Assembly (NCBI RefSeq): GCF_049800955.1
Contig: NZ_JBNAGA010000003.1
Span: 62,001 to 126,000 of the forward strand
Direction: 5' to 3'
DNA: 64,000 nucleotides
Source: JAKVBH01 sp049800955
Lineage (GTDB): Bacteria; Pseudomonadota; Alphaproteobacteria; Rhodobacterales; Rhodobacteraceae
Shown: positions 18,516 through 26,120 of the stretch, piece after piece
Numbering within the stretch: the stretch's first letter is position 1
How the letters are laid out: each line of letters opens with the position of its first letter
The notes under the pieces: model-generated
Databases searched by the model: none
What the model was told of the DNA's origin: nothing
The model's input: only the letters and a program-made list of their open reading frames with translations
Made by a program: the position numbers and the translations under genes

Positions 18516-19550
18516 CTACGCAGAGCTGCGCATGATCAGTTTGCCCTGACACAGCGTCTCCTGGCGCACATGGTCCGGGGAATCAGGGTCTGACAGCAGC
18601 GCGAGCAACGCATCGACCGAACGCGTGGACACACCATCATAGTCGTGCGCCATTGTTGTCAGCGACGGGCAGGTGTAGCGCGAGAAGGGGTGATCATCCA
18701 TGCCAGCCACGCGGAAGGCGCATTGATTGCCACGGCCAACACGGTATCCCTTTTCGTAGCACGCCGACAAAAGCCCGATGGCCAGCCGGTCGTTGCTGCA
18801 CAACACCGTGCTGGAAGGAATGGCGCGCTGATCAAGAAGATTGAGGCCTTCGCGATAGCTGATTTCCTCGAAATCCCAACCTTCCCCGACAACCTGGATG
18901 ATTTGCGGCTCTTGGCCCATCTGTTCCATCGTATCGATATAGGCTTGCCTGCGCTTTTGCGCGTTCGGGTTGGCCGGGGTCCGCATTTCGTAAAAACAGG
19001 GCGCTTCTCCCGTGCGCGACAGGTATTCCACTGTTTCCCTCACGAATTGCACGTTGTCCGAGCCAATGAAGCAGCGGCTTTCAATATTGAGATTGCTGTC
19101 AAAAACTACCGTTGCGACGTCTTCGCAATACTCCTCGATCGCGTCGCGTTTGGAGACGCGCCCCAAAGGTGCGATCAATGTGCCCGCTGGCTTGATGGTC
19201 CGCAGCGTCTTGAGGTTTTCAAGCTCGGTTTCGGGATCGCCATGCGAATTCATCAGGAGCGGTTGATACCCAGCCTCAATGACCCGTCGCTCAATCCGGC
19301 GCGCGATTTCCGAGAAAAAGGGATCAGCGAGAAACGGCACGATGATCCCGACATTCCGTGTCATTTGCCGGTTTTGATTGATGGCATAGACGTTTGGACG
19401 ATAGTCGAACTTCTTGAGTCCCGCCTCGATGCGCTCTCGCGTAGAGATACGCACTTTGTCAGGGTTCTGGAAATACTTGGACAGCGTCGGTCGCGATATG
19501 CCAACGACCGCAGCAAACTCATCCATGTTTTTGATCTTGGGGTCGCTCAT
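18516..19550 (-). CDS. LacI-family transcriptional regulator, probable smo operon regulator
   Basis: About 344 residues. The N-terminal helix-turn-helix reads FAAVVGISRPTLSKYFQNPD, followed by the hinge helix with YRPN and a periplasmic-binding-protein-like sensor domain (NVGIIVPFLADPFFSEIARRIE onward) that would bind a sugar or polyol. I chose ATG 19550; an in-frame GTG at 19565 has GGAGG upstream, but only 3 bases away. It lies directly upstream of smoE in the same direction, with an operator-like repeat in front of both genes, which suggests local control and autoregulation. Rhodobacter smo uses a different regulator class. Confidence 0.88.
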   Translation of the reverse strand: MSDPKIKNMDEFAAVVGISRPTLSKYFQNPDKVRISTRERIEAGLKKFDYRPNVYAINQNRQMTRNVGIIVPFLADPFFSEIARRIERRVIEAGYQPLLMNSHGDPETELENLKTLRTIKPAGTLIAPLGRVSKRDAIEEYCEDVATVVFDSNLNIESRCFIGSDNVQFVRETVEYLSRTGEAPCFYEMRTPANPNAQKRRQAYIDTMEQMGQEPQIIQVVGEGWDFEEISYREGLNLLDQRAIPSSTVLCSNDRLAIGLLSACYEKGYRVGRGNQCAFRVAGMDDHPFSRYTCPSLTTMAHDYDGVSTRSVDALLALLSDPDSPDHVRQETLCQGKLIMRSSA

Positions 19551-19607
19551 CGCCTTCGGTCTCACTTTCCTCCGGCAGGGGCCGGGGCTACGTGCGTAAA
19601 GAATTTC

Positions 19608-19624
19608 TTATCGCGCGTAAAAAA
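19608..19624. promoter_or_regulatory. Second copy of the 17-bp operator motif, upstream of the LacI-type gene
   Basis: TTATCGCGCGTAAAAAA is the exact reverse complement of the motif at 18469-18485. It lies 58-74 bp upstream of the ATG at 19550. A related half (TACGTGCGTAAA, ending at 19600) is adjacent. The placement supports autoregulation by the LacI-type protein. Confidence 0.65.
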
Positions 19625-19818
19625 TCAACTCTAGTTTTAAGTGACCCGCCGCAACGCGTCCTGATGCTTCCAAAGCCCACGAAGTCAGCGCTGTTGAAAG
19701 GCACGGGTTCCTGGGCATTCAGGACAAATGCGATACGCACGGGGCCAGCCGCAACGTCCTTCAAGATGCAACGCTTTATGCAGCGAAATGGTCCCGCGCC
19801 TCAAGGCGGCAGACGGCC

Positions 19819-21765
19819 TTACTCGGGGGTCAGGTCAATCAGGCGCGCCCCTTGCTCGACCTGATCATCTCTTTCAACACTGACCTCCGCGATAACGCCA
19901 TCTCGGGGCGCCGTCAGTGTGTGCTCCATCTTCATGGCCTCCAACACGAGCAGGGCCTGCCCTTTGCTCACCTGCTGCCCCGCCTTGGCGTCCAACTTGA
20001 TGATGCGGCCGGGCATGGGGGACGTCACACTGTCTGACGCGCTTTCGAGCGCGGATGCGCCGGGAACCAGATGTTGAAAGACAAACTCCTCCGCCTCGTA
20101 TTGCAAAAAGAGGGTGTCTTGATGCCGCAAGATGAAGGCGCTCTTTCGGGCCGTGTCGTGTGTGAATCTGACCTGCGTCCCGTCCAAGGTCACGTTTTCC
20201 AGAACGATTTCGCCCTCGGGCAAGTTGGCCGTCACCGTGCCAGATGGGTCCTGCGCCAGTGAAATCGTGACGCTGGGCTCCGCAAAGGACACATCGCGCC
20301 GCGCCGGACCAAAGTGGCGAAAGCCCGCTATGTCATCTGGTTTTTGGGGTTGCGCATAAGCCAAAGCCGCAAGGACAAGCGCCAGATTGGATGTCTCTGA
20401 CGCAGGGACAAGCGTTTCAGCATGGCGCTCTATAAGTCCTGTATCGACATGACCCGCGCCAAACGCAGCGTTCTGTGCGAGCTTTTGCAGGAAGCGGCGG
20501 TTTGTCGTACAGCCTACGACCTGTGTCTCTTCCAGCGCGCGTTCCAGCTGGCGCAGTGCGGCAGGGCGATCAGGACCGTGGCAAATGATCTTGGCGATCA
20601 TCGGGTCGTAGAACGGGGAAACACTATCCCCGGTGCGCACGCCGGTATCGATGCGCGCCTCGCCAAAGGACAGATGTGCGAGCTGGCCTGTCGCGGGCAA
20701 AAATCCCGCGGGCACATCTTCCGCATAGAGCCGCGCTTCAAAGGCATGGCCTGTGATGGAGAGCTCTTCCTGCGCAAAGGGCAGGGGCGCGCCTTGCGCC
20801 ACGCTAAATTGCAGGGCCACCAGATCAACCCCGGTTATGGCTTCTGTGACGGGATGCTCCACTTGCAGGCGCGTGTTCATTTCCATGAACCAAAAGCCAT
20901 CCGTGCGCAGCGGGCCAGAGCCATCGGCAATGAATTCAACAGTTCCGGCGCCGCGGTAGTCGACAGCTTTTGCCGCAGCCACGGCAGCAGCCCCCATGGC
21001 CGCGCGGACCTCATCCGTCATGCCCGGCGCTGGCGCTTCTTCGATGACCTTCTGGTGGCGACGCTGGAGCGAGCAATCGCGCTCAAACAGATGGACCACA
21101 TTGCCATCGGCATCGCCGAAGATCTGGATTTCGATATGGCGCGGCGCCGTGATGAATTTCTCGATCAGGCAGACGGGGTCCCCAAAGCTTGCGGCCCCCT
21201 CCCGCTGTGCCCCCTCCAGCGCAGCTCCGAAATCCTCCGGGCGTTCAACCAAACGCATGCCCTTGCCGCCACCGCCCGCGCGGGCCTTGATCAGGACGGG
21301 ATAGCCGATGCGTCGGGCCTCCCGCGCCAAGGTGCCCGCATCTTGCGCGGTGCCGTGGTATCCCGGCACGACCGGCACACCGGCTTTTTCCATCAATGCC
21401 TTGGCCTTGTCCTTGAGGCCCATGGCCCGGATCGCCCAGGCGGTGGGGCCAATGAAGATCAGACCGGCGGCTTCGACGGCCTCCACGAAGTCAGGATTTT
21501 CCGACAGGAAGCCATAGCCCGGATGGATCGCATCCGCGCCTGTGGCTTTGGCCGCGTCCAGAATGGCGTCGACCTTTAGATAGCTCTCTGAGACAGGTGC
21601 AGGCCCGATCCGCACCGCTTCATCGGCGCGCTCGACATGCAGCGCCCGTTCGTCCGCATCGGAATAGACAGCGACGGTTGCAATCCCGAGCGTACGACAG
21701 GTCCGTACGATCCGTACGGCAATTTCGCCCCGATTGGCGATGAGGAGTTTCCGGATCATGAGCAT
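19819..21765 (-). CDS. mccA: Methylcrotonyl-CoA carboxylase, biotin carboxylase/carrier (alpha) subunit
   Basis: About 648 residues. The N-terminal biotin carboxylase (LLIANRGEIAVRI at the start, ATP-grasp glycine loop ARAGGGGKGMR near residue 160, then EHPVTE) is followed by a linker and a C-terminal biotinyl domain with the biotin-accepting Lys in EAMKMEH about 40 residues from the end. With MccB it carboxylates 3-methylcrotonyl-CoA in leucine breakdown. The start ATG 21765 overlaps the mccB stop (TGATG). Assignment as mcc rather than propionyl-CoA carboxylase rests mainly on the MccB partner. Confidence 0.85.
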   Translation of the reverse strand: MLMIRKLLIANRGEIAVRIVRTCRTLGIATVAVYSDADERALHVERADEAVRIGPAPVSESYLKVDAILDAAKATGADAIHPGYGFLSENPDFVEAVEAAGLIFIGPTAWAIRAMGLKDKAKALMEKAGVPVVPGYHGTAQDAGTLAREARRIGYPVLIKARAGGGGKGMRLVERPEDFGAALEGAQREGAASFGDPVCLIEKFITAPRHIEIQIFGDADGNVVHLFERDCSLQRRHQKVIEEAPAPGMTDEVRAAMGAAAVAAAKAVDYRGAGTVEFIADGSGPLRTDGFWFMEMNTRLQVEHPVTEAITGVDLVALQFSVAQGAPLPFAQEELSITGHAFEARLYAEDVPAGFLPATGQLAHLSFGEARIDTGVRTGDSVSPFYDPMIAKIICHGPDRPAALRQLERALEETQVVGCTTNRRFLQKLAQNAAFGAGHVDTGLIERHAETLVPASETSNLALVLAALAYAQPQKPDDIAGFRHFGPARRDVSFAEPSVTISLAQDPSGTVTANLPEGEIVLENVTLDGTQVRFTHDTARKSAFILRHQDTLFLQYEAEEFVFQHLVPGASALESASDSVTSPMPGRIIKLDAKAGQQVSKGQALLVLEAMKMEHTLTAPRDGVIAEVSVERDDQVEQGARLIDLTPE

Positions 21766-23372
21766 CACATCCTGAAGAGACCGAAGCGGGTCTCGTCTAT
21801 GGGCGCATTGAGCGCGGCTTGCAGCGACAGGGCCAGCACATCGCGGGTTTTGGTGGGATCAATGATCCCGTCGTCCCAGAGCCGGGCGGAAGCATAGAGC
21901 GGATGCGACTGGCGCTCGAAGAGCTCCTGCGTCGGGCGTTTGAAGGCCTCTTCTTCCTCGGAACTCCAAGTCTCGCCCCTCCGCTCCAGCCCGGCGCGTT
22001 TCACGATGGCGAGGGTGGAGGCCGCCTGCTCGCCCCCCATGACCGCAATGCGGCTGTTGGGCCAGGTCCACAGGAACCGCGGGGAATAGGCCCGCCCCGC
22101 CATGCCATAATTGCCCGCGCCGTAGGAGCCTCCCACCAGCAGAGTGATCTTGGGGACTGAGGTGGTGGACACGGCCGTGACCAGTTTCGCGCCATGGCGC
22201 GCAATGCCGCCCGCTTCCGCCGCGCGGCCCACCATGAAGCCTGTGATGTTTTGCAAAAAGACCAGCGGGATCCGGCGTTGCGAGCAGAGCTCGACAAAAT
22301 GCGCGCCTTTCTGGGCGCTGTCCGAGAAGAGCACGCCGTTGTTGGCGATGAGGCCCACGGGGCAGCCCCGCACATGGGCAAAGCCGCAGACCAGCGTCTC
22401 GCCAAAGCGTTTCTTGAATTCATCGAACCGCGACCCGTCGACCAGCCGCGCGATGACCTCGCGGATATCATAGGGGATTTTCGGGTCCGCAGGGATGATC
22501 CCCATGATTTCGGCGGGATCAAATGCCGGGTCCTCGGGTGGGGCCAAGTCTATATGCGCGCCTTTGCGTGGGCCAAGGTGGCGCACGATATCGCGGGTGA
22601 TGGCCAGCGCGTGGGCGTCGTCTTCGGCCAGATGGTCAGCCACGCCGGAGAGGCGCGTGTGCAAATCGCCGCCGCCCAGTTCCTCTGCGCTCACGTCTTC
22701 CCCAGTCGCAGCCTTCACCAGAGGCGGACCTGCGAGAAAGATGGTGCCCTGATTGCGCACGATCACGGTCTCATCGGACATCGCGGGAATATAGGCCCCG
22801 CCCGCGGTGCAGGAGCCCATCACTACAGCGATCTGCGGGATGCCCGCTGCGCTCATTTGCGCTTGATTGAAGAAGATACGCCCGAAATGGTCGCGGTCAG
22901 GGAAGACCTCGTCCTGATTGGGCAGGTTCGCCCCGCCGCTATCGACCAAATAGATGCAGGGCAGGTGGTTCTCTGCCGCAATCTCCTGCGCCCGCAGGTG
23001 CTTTTTGACGGTCAGCGGAAAATAGGTGCCGCCTTTGACGGTGGCGTCATTGGCGAGGACCATCACGTCGCGCCCGCAGACCTTGCCGATCCCGGCGATG
23101 GCGCCTGCCGCAGCGATGTCGCCGCCGTAGAGATCATGCGCCGCGAAAAGCCCGATTTCGAGGAAGGCCGAGCCCGGGTCGAGCAGGTTCTCGACGCGGG
23201 CCCGGGGCAACATCTTGCCGCGGGAGACGTGACGGTCCCGGGAGGCTTGTGTGCCCCCGGCCATGGCGCGTTCAGCGGCCTGACTGACAGCGTCCAACTG
23301 CGCCTGCATGGCGCGGGCGTTTTCGGCAAAAGCCTCTGAGCGTGGCGAAATCTGGCTTTGCAACTGGGGCAT
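21765..23372 (-). CDS. mccB: Methylcrotonyl-CoA carboxylase, carboxyltransferase (beta) subunit
   Basis: About 535 residues, the usual length of MCC beta. Family stretches are RHVSRGKMLPRARVENLLDP, the MGSCTAGGAYIPAMSDE oxyanion region, and the MCC-type GGSYGAGNYGMAGRAYSPRF with FLWTWPNSRIAVMGGEQAA. It transfers CO2 from biotin to 3-methylcrotonyl-CoA. I chose ATG 23372, preceded by AAAAGGG; an earlier in-frame opening at 23402 lies inside a perfect inverted repeat that looks like an operator. Isovaleryl-CoA dehydrogenase and HMG-CoA lyase genes, usual neighbours, are absent here. Confidence 0.88.
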   Translation of the reverse strand: MPQLQSQISPRSEAFAENARAMQAQLDAVSQAAERAMAGGTQASRDRHVSRGKMLPRARVENLLDPGSAFLEIGLFAAHDLYGGDIAAAGAIAGIGKVCGRDVMVLANDATVKGGTYFPLTVKKHLRAQEIAAENHLPCIYLVDSGGANLPNQDEVFPDRDHFGRIFFNQAQMSAAGIPQIAVVMGSCTAGGAYIPAMSDETVIVRNQGTIFLAGPPLVKAATGEDVSAEELGGGDLHTRLSGVADHLAEDDAHALAITRDIVRHLGPRKGAHIDLAPPEDPAFDPAEIMGIIPADPKIPYDIREVIARLVDGSRFDEFKKRFGETLVCGFAHVRGCPVGLIANNGVLFSDSAQKGAHFVELCSQRRIPLVFLQNITGFMVGRAAEAGGIARHGAKLVTAVSTTSVPKITLLVGGSYGAGNYGMAGRAYSPRFLWTWPNSRIAVMGGEQAASTLAIVKRAGLERRGETWSSEEEEAFKRPTQELFERQSHPLYASARLWDDGIIDPTKTRDVLALSLQAALNAPIDETRFGLFRM

Positions 23373-23385
23373 CACGAACCCTTTT

Positions 23386-23403
23386 AATGAACGCTTGTTC
23401 ATT
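23386..23403. promoter_or_regulatory. Perfect inverted repeat before mccB, possible TetR-type operator
   Basis: AATGAAC-GCTT-GTTCATT has perfect 7-bp arms around a 4-base centre and ends 14 bp before the mccB ATG. The form resembles operators of TetR-family regulators of acyl-CoA metabolism. At this position it would lie in the transcript leader or near the transcription start, where binding would block initiation. Confidence 0.45.
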
Positions 23404-23444
23404 TATGGCATGGGCGCGCGCGTTGAGTCCAGTTTCTTGTGGGT

Positions 23445-23936
23445 TTACGGCATGCCGTCAGGCCCGCGCCACTTCTTGACCCGCCCGGACAGGTCCGCCC
23501 AGTCGCCCAGCCCCAGAACACGGGCCGGGTTCGTGGGCGGCGGCATGACAATGTCAGGCAGATGGGCAAAACCAAACTTGCCATAATAGGGCGCATCACC
23601 CACGAGCAGGATGCGGTCCCACCCCTGTTCCAAAGCCCGCGCCGTCGTGTCGCGAATGAGTGCGCCGCCCAAACCTTCGCCCTGACGTGTGGGGTGCACG
23701 GCGACGGGGCCGAGCAGAAGGGCTGCTTTGTCAGACACACGCACAGGCCAGAAGCGGATCGCGCCGCCGATGATGTTGTCCTCATCGACCGCAACGGTAG
23801 ACAGCTCAGCCACAGGCGGCACATCATCGCGTAGCCTGTAGGATGAAAGCGCCTCACGCCCCGGCGCGAAGCACAGGTCATAGAGATCTTCTACCGCCCA
23901 CCAGTCTTCGGGCGTTTCCTGGCGCAAATGATACAA
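23445..23936 (-). CDS. GNAT-family N-acetyltransferase
   Basis: 163-residue cytosolic acetyltransferase. The acetyl-CoA motif A is visible as LGPVAVHPTRQGEGLGGALIRDT around residues 75-97, followed by ILLVGDAPYYGKFGF, typical of the YhbS-like subgroup. The target is unknown. The only plausible start is TTG 23936, with a weak ribosome site. It lies upstream of mccB in the same direction with about 70 bp between. The flavin reductase-like gene is divergent on the other side. Confidence 0.82.
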   Translation of the reverse strand: MYHLRQETPEDWWAVEDLYDLCFAPGREALSSYRLRDDVPPVAELSTVAVDEDNIIGGAIRFWPVRVSDKAALLLGPVAVHPTRQGEGLGGALIRDTTARALEQGWDRILLVGDAPYYGKFGFAHLPDIVMPPPTNPARVLGLGDWADLSGRVKKWRGPDGMP

Positions 23937-24022
23937 GGCTGCGTCCGGCGAATGGTCTTTTTGCTGGCATCGCGCGTAGCACGGCGCTAGGGGACGGGCA
24001 ATCCAAGGAGGAGTGAGCGCTG

Positions 24023-24628
24023 ATGTTCTATCGCCCGGAAGACGGCCATGGCCTGCCCCATAACCCCTTCAACGCCATTGTTGCGCCGCGCCCCATCGGC
24101 TGGATCGCGACGCGGGGAGCGGATGGTCAGGACAATCTTGCGCCGTATTCGTTCTTCAATGCGGTGGCCTATGTCCCGCCGCAGGTCCTGTTTGCCTCAA
24201 CATCCGCCAAACCTGACCGGGATGGGACCAAGGACAGCGTCGCCAATATCCGCGAAACGGGCGTCTTCTGCGTCAATATTGTCGAGCAGGCGATGCGCGA
24301 TGTGATGAATATCTCTTCGGGACCCTGGGAGCGCGAGGTGGATGAATTTGCCAAGGCAGAGATTGAGCGGGCCGAATGTGAGACGATTGCGTGCTCTCGC
24401 GTCGCGGGCGCGCCTGCGTCGCTCGAATGCAAGCTGACCCAGATCGTGCAACTGCCCGGGGAGGCGAATTTTGCCGTTTTTGGTGAGGTGGTGGGCGTGC
24501 ACATGCGCGAAGATTGTATCGTCGATGGTCGCTTCGATGTCACAACGTTCCAGCCGCTCTCGCGTCTTGGCTACCGGGACTACGCGATTGTCGAGAATGT
24601 CTTCGAGCTCAAGCGCCCAGGCGAATAA
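24023..24628 (+). CDS. Flavin reductase-like FMN-binding split-barrel protein
   Basis: 201 residues. The fold is shown by PHNPFNAIVAPRPIGWIATR at the N-terminus and the NLAPYSFFNAVAYVPPQVLFAS stretch, both standard for FMN-binding split-barrel proteins. Such proteins bind FMN and either supply reduced flavin to oxygenases or have unknown substrates. A perfect ribosome site AAGGAGGAG precedes the ATG. tilS begins 15 bp after its stop, so both are probably cotranscribed. Confidence 0.85.
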   Translation: MFYRPEDGHGLPHNPFNAIVAPRPIGWIATRGADGQDNLAPYSFFNAVAYVPPQVLFASTSAKPDRDGTKDSVANIRETGVFCVNIVEQAMRDVMNISSGPWEREVDEFAKAEIERAECETIACSRVAGAPASLECKLTQIVQLPGEANFAVFGEVVGVHMREDCIVDGRFDVTTFQPLSRLGYRDYAIVENVFELKRPGE

Positions 24629-24643
24629 GCGGCTGGCTTCGCC

Positions 24644-26035
24644 GTGAGTGATCGACCCCACAAGACGCTGGATCAACGCTTCGCCGATGCGATGGGACAG
24701 CTCCTGGGGCCTGACTTCCCGACAGATATCGGCCTCGCGGTCTCCGGGGGTGGCGATAGCATGGCGATGCTCGCGCTGGCGCATAATTGGGCGCGTGTCT
24801 GGGGTGTCAGGCTCTGGGTCGTTACGGTGGATCACGGTTTGCGCCCAGAGAGTGCCAATGAGGCGGCGATGGTGGCGCGCGAAGTGCGGTCACTGGGGCA
24901 CAAGCACTGTATCTTGAAGTGGCACTGGGATGAGCAAGGCAACGTCCAGGCCCGGGCTCGTGCCGCGCGATTGGCGTTGATTGATCAATGGCGTGGCCTC
25001 CTCGAGCATGTGCTCTTTGCCCATACTGCCGATGATGTCGCCGAGACGTTTCTCATGCGCCTTGCGCGGCAGGCCGGGGTTGAGGGGCTCTCAGAGATGC
25101 AACGCGCCCGGGTTATTGACCTCAAAGGCGGCGCGCGTTTGACGCGTGAGCTCTATGAAGGTGATCTTCCGCAACAGTTCGAATCCGGCAAGGGGACGAT
25201 GATCCGCCCTGCGCGGTACATGTTGCACCGCCCCTGCCTCGACATGACTCGGCAAGAGCTCCGCCATTACGCCCGGACCCTTCAGGTGCCTTGGGTGGAA
25301 GATCCATCCAATGCTGACCCCCGATTTGACCGGGTGCGCATGCGCGAGATCCTGCCCGCACTGGAGGCCGGGGGCTTGTCCCGCGCGGCGCTGGTTGGTG
25401 CCGCACGTCATATGCGGCGTGCAGCAGACGCACTGAAAGCGCGCGCCGTTTCCATATGGACGCAAATCGGGCGGGAGGGGCGGTCAGGGCGCTGGCCCAC
25501 GGGCGAACTCCTGCTGGACAGGACCGGGTTTGAAGCGGTGGAGCGCGACACGCAGATGCGGCTGCTCTCCTACGCCTTGTCCTACATATCCTCTCAAGCC
25601 TACCGTCCGCGCGAAGAACCTCTGGAAGACTTGCTGGACAGGCTTTTGGGCGGCGGCAAGGGAACCTTGCATGGATGTGCGGCGCATATGGAAGGGGATC
25701 AACTCCGGCTCTTTCGGGAGTATGCCGCCCTGAAGGCTCAAAATATCGTATGCGAGCCGGGCGGCAGGATCAGCCTTTGGGATGGCCGGTGGCAGATGCG
25801 AGGCGCAGAAGGGACAATCATACGGGCTTTGGGAGAAGACGGCTGGGCGCAGATCAATCGTGATCGCCTTGACGCGGAGGCGCCGCCCTTTGCGTCGGCT
25901 CGCTCGCTTCCATCGCTGTGGCACGAAGATCGGCTTTTGGCCTGTGATCCTTTGGGCGTTGGACAGGGGGCAACACGCCTCCGGCCCATGGGCAATGAGA
26001 TGATGAGTTTCGCGAAGTTCCTTCTTTCGCATTGA
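24644..26035 (+). CDS. tilS: tRNA(Ile)-lysidine synthetase
   Basis: 463-residue cytosolic enzyme that converts C34 of the CAU-anticodon isoleucine tRNA to lysidine using ATP and lysine, so that AUA is read as isoleucine. The N-type ATP pyrophosphatase loop SGGGDS lies at residues 34-39, followed by VVTVDHGLRPES and HTADDVAETFLMRLARQAG, all characteristic. The start is GTG 24644. ftsH follows closely, as in many alphaproteobacteria, although there the pair normally sits behind the tol-pal genes, which are 26 kb away here. Confidence 0.93.
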   Translation: MSDRPHKTLDQRFADAMGQLLGPDFPTDIGLAVSGGGDSMAMLALAHNWARVWGVRLWVVTVDHGLRPESANEAAMVAREVRSLGHKHCILKWHWDEQGNVQARARAARLALIDQWRGLLEHVLFAHTADDVAETFLMRLARQAGVEGLSEMQRARVIDLKGGARLTRELYEGDLPQQFESGKGTMIRPARYMLHRPCLDMTRQELRHYARTLQVPWVEDPSNADPRFDRVRMREILPALEAGGLSRAALVGAARHMRRAADALKARAVSIWTQIGREGRSGRWPTGELLLDRTGFEAVERDTQMRLLSYALSYISSQAYRPREEPLEDLLDRLLGGGKGTLHGCAAHMEGDQLRLFREYAALKAQNIVCEPGGRISLWDGRWQMRGAEGTIIRALGEDGWAQINRDRLDAEAPPFASARSLPSLWHEDRLLACDPLGVGQGATRLRPMGNEMMSFAKFLLSH

Positions 26036-26120
26036 ACCTTGCGTTCACCTGTCTATCTTACATGACAAGCCATGCAGGCGCTTTGTGCCTGCCACCCACC
26101 CCGCTGACAGGAGAGTTTCC

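Noticed and set aside
20131..20141. GCAAGATGAAG-like sequence inside mccA
   Set aside because: A chance match within a coding region, lacking the paired hairpins of the intergenic repeat.
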